Under the pieces are notes generated by a model that was not told the origin of the DNA, searched no databases, and saw nothing but the letters and a program-made list of their open reading frames with translations. Of a stretch of DNA of 64,000 nt, positions 26,401 through 36,800 are shown piece after piece. The stretch comes from Siniperca chuatsi. Taxonomy: Eukaryota; Chordata; Actinopteri; Centrarchiformes; Sinipercidae. How positions within the stretch are numbered: position 1 is the first letter of the stretch; every line of letters begins with the position of its first letter. Location of the stretch: NCBI RefSeq assembly GCF_020085105.1, contig NC_058051.1, positions 25,453,455 through 25,517,454 of the forward strand, in the 5' to 3' direction. Both the position numbers and the translations under genes were made by a program.

Positions 26401-29400
26401 TAAAGTGCCTGTCTTACCAGCTGGTTCCCCTGAGTGCCCCAGGAAGCATATTGTAGCACTGCCTTCTCCCTCTCCGGAGGGTTAAGCTCCAGCAGATCCC
26501 TGGAACACACACAAAAACTCAGACATAAGCCCTCCATTAGGGACGAGTGTCCTGTTTAAAGCCCTCTGAGGTCCATCCATGCCCTGGTCTTGAAATTTGC
26601 TTGAGAGAGATGCTGTACTTTGAGGACAAAAGAGCAAGATGCAGAGAGGGAAAACAAAACAGAGAATAGGGTTGATTCATGCAAAAGTGCAACATTTCTT
26701 TTTCCATATTTCTAGCCGCACTTATTTTCTTCATCAGGACAGGCAAACATTTTCCTCCAAGGCATACTCAGGCAATGATCAATACTGCAGGTCCTCTTGA
26801 AATTTTCAGAACCATTCCTCAGAAGTTCCAGGAATCATCCACAGCTACCACAGAGTTTTGTCCACTGATTTAATGCGTAATATGAATCTCAGGCAGTGAA
26901 ATCTGAAGTACAGTACAAACCTTACATTGGGATATGGAACCTGGAAAGAACACTGACGAATGAATGCATGTCTGACAGAAACATGAGGTTCTGATTCGAT
27001 GAGACACATTCTGGGGGACGTTTTTCAATCCACAGGTCTGCTTGCATTGGTAACGCTCATGCCCAGTGCAGCCCATGCATTAGCATTCATGAGTCCACCT
27101 ACCCATTAGCCACATTGTAGATAGCATAGGAGGCTGTGAAGGACTGAGAGAACACCTGAAAGAGGTAGAGGATATCATGCACACAGGTGTGCACACACAG
27201 ACATATTTTAGCGCTCACACATGCTCATTCACATGTATAAAGAAAGTTAAATGCAAATGAAACAAAGGTTATGAAGAACACTGCTGAGTCCAACCTTACA
27301 ATTAAGCAATAAACAACAGGAAGCTGTGTTTGTATTCTGTATTTTCTCCTGAAATCACTTCAAAGTAGTGCACCAAGTGGCTTATTGTTTTTTTGTGTTG
27401 GGTTTAATGAACACAGAATTATTTTATTAATAATAGTTTAATAACAATATAATGTTATTCTTTCACCTAAAAAAAGCAGTATTAGCAAAGTGCCTAATAC
27501 TGTAAGTATCTGTATGTGTGGTCATTTGTTACTGAGACAATCACAGCCTAGTACTATACACTTATTACTAATTTATTTGAGTCATTAAACCACTGACAGC
27601 CATTTTATCCATATTACATCAATATTGTGTTCACATCTGAAAAACAGAAATTTGGCTCATGGGGACACTTAAGACTGAGTAAAAGACACAACATAAAAGA
27701 CATGACATATGAAAGGAAATTACACAAACTAAGACAGACATTCTTATTAAATAAGCATCATTACAGCTAACATCCTTCCCACTGCGATCTATTGTGGCTG
27801 GCAAATCTGCCGCAACCCTGACACAAGCATCAGCTGTTCGATCATTAATTAATTCAACATGCTGAAGAAGACTAAGGTTGCAGAATCAATTAATGTGTGC
27901 ATGTCTATGTGTAGGTGTTAACCACAACTGATCATAGCATTACCTGATGAATTCTAGTTAATATATTGATTTGTACCAATATTTCTTTTTTCACGTAAAG
28001 GGTTGGAAGCAGGTTATTTGCCCACTGACCTCTGAAAGCCTGAGTCTACTGGAAAACCAGTCCCTAAAGAAATTAAATGTCACATCCTCTATACAGCACT
28101 CTTAGCTGTGGAATTGGATTTCTCCTCTGTGTTGTTCGTCTGTTGTTAGAAAATGCATGGATGGAGTGAGGCAGGGGTAAAGCCGCAGGGATGAAGGCAG
28201 GGAAATAAATTCTAAGGCTATCTAAATGAAATTGAAATCTGATTGCGGTGTAAAGTCTGAGCATGAGGGGCAACAGGGTGTACAGGAAAAGAGTTGTGTT
28301 ACAACAGAAAATAACTGCAGGAACAGGAAAGGGAAGGAATGAATTGGTCAAACAATAAAGGAAAAAGTGAGGGAGGAGATAGAGAGAGAAAGAAACAAAG
28401 ACAGGAAGGGAGGAAAGGATGCAGAGAGGGCAGAGGCACTGGCTGACACTGCCAGAGTTGACAGATACTCGACACACAACAAGGACCGATCTTGAGTTAG
28501 AGGGAGTATATCTTCAAGACCAAAGGGGGCAGCACTGACATGAGCACCATGTTCAATCGGCTGTTTATGATTAGCTAAGGAACCCAGAGATTGTGCTCAT
28601 GATTTAACATCATAAAGCTGATGGCAGAGGCTGTATGTTATTGTGTGTTGGCGTGATAAACAGACAGAGAGAATGAGAGCATCTGTCTTGGAGAGGCAGA
28701 GTGAATTCTAATGTAGCTGCCAGTAACACATCATAAATCCTCCAGATCGCTCTAGCTCCTCACCCCCCTTCACTACCCACCCCCTCCCCTATCCATGTCG
28801 CCAAAACGGGGGGGTAGGGGCACAACGTACAGATTAAACACTCAGAAGATGGCGTGGGATAGCGTGACAAAGAAACATATAGAGATTTCAACACCCTTAG
28901 CATGAGCACAGATACTGGGATCTATTGCACACCGCAAGATACACAACACAGAGATAATAGCATCATTCCTTCTCAACATTGTCCCTGCCTCACAAGCATT
29001 TCTTAGTAGCCCCACAATGCGCTGCCTTTGATACCAGCACTCATCAGTGTTTGCTGCAGAGTGCAGACACATGGCATTTTGTTTGTCTCTAAACTGCACT
29101 GTCTTGACAGGTTCTGGTCCGACTGCTCCTGCTCATCAATCTCAGAAACCTCCATCTCCTCTAGGTTATCTCGCCATCACTCTTTCAAAAATATGTAGGT
29201 CTTCTCTTTCTCCTGTTCTCCTCTTACACATAAACCTGTTTAACTCAAATAGGCTTTTAGGAAAGACATTTTCCTGTAGGAAATCTGCTTTCTCTTGTTC
29301 CTATGTGACCAAATCCCTAAACTCACTTCCATGTATACCCTCTTATCAAAATCCATTTATTTTCAGCCAGCAGGCATAAAACCCTCCCTAAAGCCTCCAG

Positions 29401-30774
29401 AGCTAATACAAAATCCAGAGAAGCCTTTTAACTTTACCCACAGTCTGCTCATCCATTTCTCTCTACTGCAGCTCTCTCCTTTTAGCATCTCTGTCATTCT
29501 TTGATAACTGGTCTGATTGATTTCAACTGGGCAGTGTATCTAAGGGCAAATGGTGCATAACCCATTTGCACCCCCATTGCAAGTGGCTTTCCCCACTGCT
29601 CTCTCTGTTTTTCTTTCTTGTTCTCTGCCACTCTTAGCAGCGTGCCGCTCCTCTTCCAAACAGCAATGCTGGTGCCTGGCGCAAACCGCTTCAGTCAGCA
29701 TAAAACCCCCCAGAGATAGCCAGGAAAAAGTGAGTGAGGACTATGAAGCGGGAGAGAGAAGGAGGGAGGTAGAAAGAAAGGGAGAATGGAGGAATGGCCC
29801 CCATGCACACAAAATGCCAACCATGCTCACACACATCTATCCATTTCTAAATATACAAATGATTCCAGATGGCATGCCCACTTTCTCTGATTTCTTCGAA
29901 ATACACACTGAGCATAAAAATGAGAACAGACAATTCCTGCTGACATCAAAGGAAGTATGCTAATGACATGACATAAACTAACCAAAGCAACCCACATATT
30001 GGGCAAAGATCTGAGCCCTTTCTCTACGGAGATATCGAAAAAATTATTGAACGTATGTTAACAGCTCAATAATTCAGTTGCAATGGATGCACTGTGTTTG
30101 TCGCGCATACTGTAAGACAGCAACAGGCTCATTCACCCCCCCACAGAAAATATGATACGCAGTGATTAGAGCAAAAGAAGATCTCAAAAAGGAACCCCAG
30201 AGAGATAGAAGAGACTGAACAAATGAGTGTGAGAGAGCAGCAAAATCTGCTTTCATATTTTTAATAGAAATATGGGGAAATATGCTGAGGGCTTTCATTT
30301 GCTCCTAATTCTGTTTTCTTCCCTCACAGTTTACTTGTACATTACACAACTTGCCTGCCCTTTGAGGAGAGACTCAACTATTTATTAATGGTGCGGGTAT
30401 TTACAGAGTGAGATGGCTGGTGGAGGAACTAAGCTATGTGGTGTTAAAGTAAAAGGAGCAAAAGAGATGTGTTTTGTGTCTACCCCAACGCTTGTCTGAA
30501 ACCACCTGCGATTGTGATTCTCGTCAGCTTCTCATTAAAATTCCCCACCAAACTAGTGGGGCAATTTCATTACAGCAGTTCCAACTTTACCGCTTCATCT
30601 CCTTGATCTCCCCTTCCCCCTGCTATCCACTTCACACTGATCACTCACTCTAAGCTTTCCTCAACCCCCTGCACCTTCCACCATCAGCCAGTTTAAATAT
30701 TCAACTCCCCATATGTTATTCCAGTCATTTGGCGAGCAGTGTTATAGAGCTAAAGACTGCTGCAGTAGCAAAAT

Positions 30775-30812
<38 letters not shown>

Positions 30813-33800
30813 CTTCTCCTCAACCTCCTCCTTCATGTTCTTGCTCCTTCTCTCTGCTGTTTCTTCGGGGCTCTGATTAGGATGCATGTCACCATTGTTT
30901 TGCAGCCTCTAGTGGCCTGCCAGACATGTGGAGATGTGTGCGCGGTAACAGATTGTCTTTGATATTCATGGATAATTTATGACTCTGGATGTTTTCTGAG
31001 AGAAAAAAGCTTGACTGTGCTTTCTGGAATAAATCGGAATCAACTTGGCATTCAGAGAAAACTTACCGGTCGAATGTTATATGCCAAGAGGACAAACCTC
31101 TTGTCTGCAGACACTTGGAATTTAGTAGTGGTCAGGTCCTGTAGGAAAAAAGGGAAAAATTAGACAACACATCATCAACAACTTCCATTTGGGGATAAAG
31201 TGGGTTGGGGTATAGCACTTGACATGTGGGGTTCCTCAAGGGTCAATCCTGGGACCTGGCTTATTCTCCCTTTACATGCTCCCTTTAGGGCGCATTACCT
31301 GTCAGTGTTTATAACCTATTTATTCTCAAAAGCATTTTAAGCTTCCTCGCCCTGATTTGTTGTTACTATTTAACAATTTTTGCTTGTCTTTAAATATTTC
31401 TACAGATACTTTTTTATCATTTTTTGTGAAGTACTTTATAACCCTGCTTTTGAAAAGTGCCTCACAAAAAAGTTTTACTTTAGTACTGTGAATTTTAATC
31501 TTCAAGTTTGACACTATATTTAGCTAAAATCTCAGCAATTCGTATATTCAGGGAAACCCCATGTGTGTCTTGGTATTCATACAAGAAAATATATTTTTCT
31601 GGAATTTGCAACAGCAGCAGAGATAACAAACCATATCACAACACCGAGGAGAGACTTTTTCTCAACCTGACAACACAACCCTGCTTTAAGCTCCTCGGCA
31701 TTGACCCATATAAGTCTGTCAGTGTCGCGCAGAGGCGGTGTTCAAAAAGATGCCCTTGCTTGGAAATTCTCTTTGAAGGCATGTTGAGGGCTCACAGAGC
31801 AGCCAGATTTGGGGGCAATGAGCTGATACTGTCACTCTGCCAAATCTTTTTTTGTCTCAAGTGTGGGATATGAAACAGTGGGACACTTCTAGCTTCTCTC
31901 ACTCAATCTGAAAGCATCATCTTTCTATTGGTCAATTTGTCCAGCTGTCTGTGGATACGAGCCAATCAATACTGAAATCTGTCCTCTGTCCTGAGTGTCC
32001 TCATAAGCTGAGTTGCTGTAACTCACCAGGGAGCTGTTGTCCAGCAGAGTCCTGGTGAGATTGCTGTTGAGGCCGAACGACAGGACATGTCCTTCTCTGG
32101 TGCGGAGAGCCACTTCGTTTTCTGACAGGGTTAGAGCGTCCTGTGTTATTAGAGTGACGGCTTAAATCCACAGAGGCAGAGATGGTTGCTAGGTCTGCAA
32201 ACCAGTGGCTCCGTTTCAGGTGAGATCATTTAAGTGGTTTTAAACCGTCATGAGCACTTTGTCAGTCAGGAGTAATTTGTGAGAACAGGAATCCTTACCG
32301 TTTAACCATGCCACACAGGGGTCATGAACTTTGAATTCTTCACTCGCCAGATCCTCCATAGTGAGATGGGAACGGAGTAACAAGTGAGATTCATCTTCAT
32401 AAGCAAAGAGAAGTGTTAATTAGTTCATCAAAAAGTATGCCCCGTTTACAGAAAAGCAAAACCTACATTTCTGCTTCGGTCTTAGATTCATTTTTTCACT
32501 GTTAATATATTCGAAACATTTGCAACAGTTTTAAAAAGCTTGCCCACATTATGCCTCCCTTTAAAGCAAAAGTTTGACATTTTGAGAAATACGCTTGCTG
32601 GAGGAGACTTAAGATGACAAGATGGAATACCGCCTCATATCTGTACATTAAATATTAGGCTACTAGCCTTTTCTGGCTCTGTCCAACGATAACAAAATCC
32701 ACCTACCAGCATCTCCAAAGTTCAGTAATTAACACATTATATCTTGTTTATTTAATCCATACAAAAATCAAAGTGTAAGAACGTCAATTCACCGTTTTGA
32801 GAGACTATTTCATGGCTGGGAGCAGTAACTTCTTGAAATCTCTCATGGTTGCCTGGCAACTGCTCTGAGGCAAGAAATAGTCACGGAGAGATTCTAACTC
32901 TCCATAAAATGGAGATTTGTTGTTTTTTTGGCTGAGGTTTTGGTACAGATAAAACTAACAAAGTTATTTTGAGGGCTTTAGAGGTTCTTATCGTTGGACA
33001 GAGCCAGGCTAGATGTTTCCCCCTGTTTCCAGTCTTTGTGCTAAGCTAAGCTAACCTGCTGCTGGCTGTAGGTTCATATACTGTATAGCCTACAGACATG
33101 ACAGTGGAATCAATCTTCTAACGTAACTCTCCAGAAAGAGAATAAGCGTATTTACCAAAATGCCAAACTACTCCTTTAATTCCCCACATTAGAACTCCTC
33201 TCTACTTTGCTGCTTTTACTCTTCCAAACAGCTCTTCTTACCAGGCGTGAGGAGGATGACAGAGAGAATGACCAGAGACATAACAGCCAGGATCACCACC
33301 ATGGCAATTCCTATGCCCTTCCAGTTCCGCGGAGGACCATCTGAACTCCCCAGGTCCTGATATGAAAAGAACGCACACACACAAACACAGTGATGAATGT
33401 GTGCACAGTCGAGGAGAAGGACATTAGTGCTGCTTCATTTCCACGGTCTCACAGAAAATTCTCCCCGACAGGCATATTAGTACAGTGAGCCTCAGGGGAA
33501 CTGAGTCTCCAGCATCACAGAGTCCTCGCTGAATTACACAAATTTTCCATCTGAGAACTGCATAAAATTGTTGCATATGAAAGATCAGACTTTAATTGCA
33601 GCAGCAATTTTGCCCGCACCATAATTTTTCTTTACCTACGCCTCATTTCACCTGTTACACGACTGATGAGCCATGTGGTTTACTAAAACATCTGCATTGG
33701 TGGACCAGGATTTATTTAACAGCTCTGGATAAAGTTGTCAAAGAGGCAATAAAAATAAGGAGAAGTAGATGAGACTGTATAACTATACAATGGATTAAAA

Positions 33801-36800
33801 CAAAGCTTCAATTACGAAGAGAGCAAAACTTCAAGTTTAAGCTCAAGTCCTTGTACACCCTCTGTATGTGATCAGGGGGAACTGATGGAATAAGCCAGCA
33901 TCAGTATCAGTCACAATTAAACACAATTGCGTGCCGCTCCCAGGCAGCGCTCCACTCCCTCATAATGAGTGGCTGGCGCTGCTGGAGCCACATGGGTGTT
34001 GGAGTGTGAGAATTCAATCACAGAGCAGCTATAAAATTCAACCTTCATTATGACTGCCCAGTCTTTTGGCTTAACCCTCACAGCCTCGCCTCTCCTGATC
34101 ACCTTCCTCCAGGCCTTGGGGAGGTGGGCAGTGGAAAGAGGGCATCTAAGTGGTTCACTGGTCAACAGATTGCTGCTCCTCCGTGCTCCCTGGGTGACAC
34201 CAGCTGTCCCTGAGTCTGTGCTACTGGCAACACAAGCCTTCATTCCCCCACCTAGCACTTCCTCTTCACAAACATACACTCCCTTGAGCATCCAACTTAA
34301 AGTCCCTTGCAGATGTTGTATTAAAGTGCTGAAAACTGATAATGTACTTAAATAACAGGAGTCAAAATGTCTTAAATACCCATTTCAGAAAAGTGAATTC
34401 TGCAGGAACTGAAGAGTAAAGGTCAGTGCAGTTGAACCAAAAGCAGTGGGGTTTTTTTGTTAGGATAAAAATCCTTGATACACATTTTTTTATTGTAAGG
34501 AAGCAGATATATTTAATATCCAAGATGAATGGAAGACATACAAGGTCTGCTCTAGCTCGACTGGTTGCCAGCGCAGAACTCCTGCCAAGGTCTCATCTTT
34601 AATAGATCTCCTTGGCTGCAGTATCATAACATGCTCAAATTAAAAGCACTACCAGTTGCACCTGCAGGGACAACTTTTAAGGGATGTTTGAACTCTCAGT
34701 GCAGGACAGAGCTGAGTGATTGATGTCCAAGGCTGTGTATCTACTGGCCTTTCTAACACTTTTATCTCATTCTCCTGCCCTCTCTGCATGCAAAATCTCA
34801 GTGAACCACCATTATCCTTCCAACAGCTAAAGAAACCTACAGTAGTCTAGGCTTTTATACAGTCAATACTGAATCATACTGCATCTCCATGTTTGACTGA
34901 ACTGTTATAAATTTGAAAAAACTGCACACAACAAACTGGGTATATGTTGTATGAAATTTCAATCCATGAATAGCAATGGTCACATATCTTAAAACATATA
35001 ATGATAGTGATTCCAGGATCTCATAGTAGAAAGGAACATTTTAAATTAAATTCCTCCACCTGACTGATTACATCATATAGTGTATTCATTTCCAAGTCCT
35101 CACTCTAATTACTGTGTGCAATGTGAGCGCTGAAACATCCTCCTAATGGGATGCACAGCTCCTATTATTTCTCTGAGCCCAGACATTAGACCATACTTCC
35201 AATTAAGGTCACATCATTGTTAAGACAGACGGGAGAATCCCACATTTGGGCGAATGAGGAGTTTTGTCACAGAATCCCCAGAGTGAACACCGGCAAAGCT
35301 GCTAGTGCCAACTGGCTGTTGGTCACAATAGATGCGGGAATCTAATGCAGCACAAACTGCTGGCATGGGTGAACAGATGGTGAGCTGCGCTGTATGACGG
35401 ACCGGTCTTATCACAGTCAGCACCCTGATGGACAAGCAAATATATCTCAGAGCAGGTTTTCTGCTGAGCCAAATCAAAAACACACATAGACCTTTCTAAG
35501 TGGGACATCTATTTTATTCAGCCTTTGCGTAATCCCACAGGAGTTGGAGTAGAAGTTTAAATGAGGTGTCAGTCAAACACCAAAGGGTGCAAGAATGCAA
35601 ATCAAAGGTCTTTATGTTTATGGATAACTCCTGAAGGAATCCCCTTGAGAGGATTCTTTCGGCAAACCGTGCAGAACTACATTAGAGAAGAGAGAGCTCT
35701 TACGTTTGTGAGCTAGGGCATTTTCATTCAACCAAATGAAACAATCGATAAGGTGGACAGTTGTACAAGGTCCAGAGGGAAACAATTAATGGTGTGAATA
35801 GAGCCATAAAGGAGACTTTAAGGTCTGTTGAGCACTGTTTCTTCAACACCTCCATGTGGAACACCAAGACCTATTCTGACCTTAAAAACTTAAAAATCAT
35901 ACTTATCGGACTGGAAGTGTTTATTAAACTGCACACAAACAGATTTCAGCTCACTGGATCCTTTTTCACAGAGCACTGTACACAAAATCAACCAATTCCA
36001 ACTGTATTGAGTGAGCTTGCACACTAAAAAAGCAAGCCACACTAAACACAATTACTCACTCTGCACAGCATGCAACACAACTAGGTTGCGCAGAATACAA
36101 GCGGTGCTAAGAATTTATAAATTAGGCTCAGGAGACCTCCTTAATTCCATCTTCTGTGTCTTTGAGGCATGGAGAATCTGACAATAAATCACATGCAGTG
36201 GAATGAGGGAACCAGTGCAGGCTGTTAGGGGATTCTGGTTCTGAATTTGCATACCCCTAAACCCCCTTTTAACATCAGGCAATGATGTTTATTACACACA
36301 TGACATTGGCAGAGGCATCAATGAAATTACCGCCATCATAAAAAGGGTGAGATCTATTGGCAGACACATACAGCATTCAATAGCCTATATGCTCCTGATA
36401 CTAATGATTCACTGTAATTGCTCACAAGGGGAAAGCTGTAGATTAGCAAGTAACCCACGTATGCATTACCTTGTCACTATCTTTCACAGCCTCATTTAAA
36501 ATCAAGATCATCATTAGAGCAGCCTGTATTTGTAGTGTGGTTGGAATAAATGGTAACCAACCAGCTGTGGTAATGAGATACTACAGCTCAGTACTGATTA
36601 ATATCTAGGCTATCTTTCATCATATACAGAGGAATTTCTTCGCTCACTGCGCCACCATTTCTCCCTTTGTGTTTCTTACCTAAAAAAAAAGCCGTAGGTG
36701 GTATAGACACCATATGGGACTAACTGGGCAGATTTCTTGCCCCCGAGGCTATTCCCAGACAATGCAGCACAAGCCTTTGTGAAATGAAAGACCTGCCGCT

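Noticed and set aside
28073-28477. 134-codon open frame on the minus strand
   Set aside because: Driven by a purine/pyrimidine-biased stretch; composition is Leu, Phe and Ser repeats, there are no splice partners in phase, and it resembles no family. It sits inside an intron of the DPP-like gene.
33917-34291. 124-codon open frame on the minus strand in the first intron of the DPP-like gene
   Set aside because: No recognisable motif, and I found no convincing donor that would join it to the membrane-helix exon in phase. A cryptic alternative first exon cannot be excluded.
35220-35483. 87-codon minus-strand frame in the first intron
   Set aside because: No family resemblance and no splice context; treated as chance.
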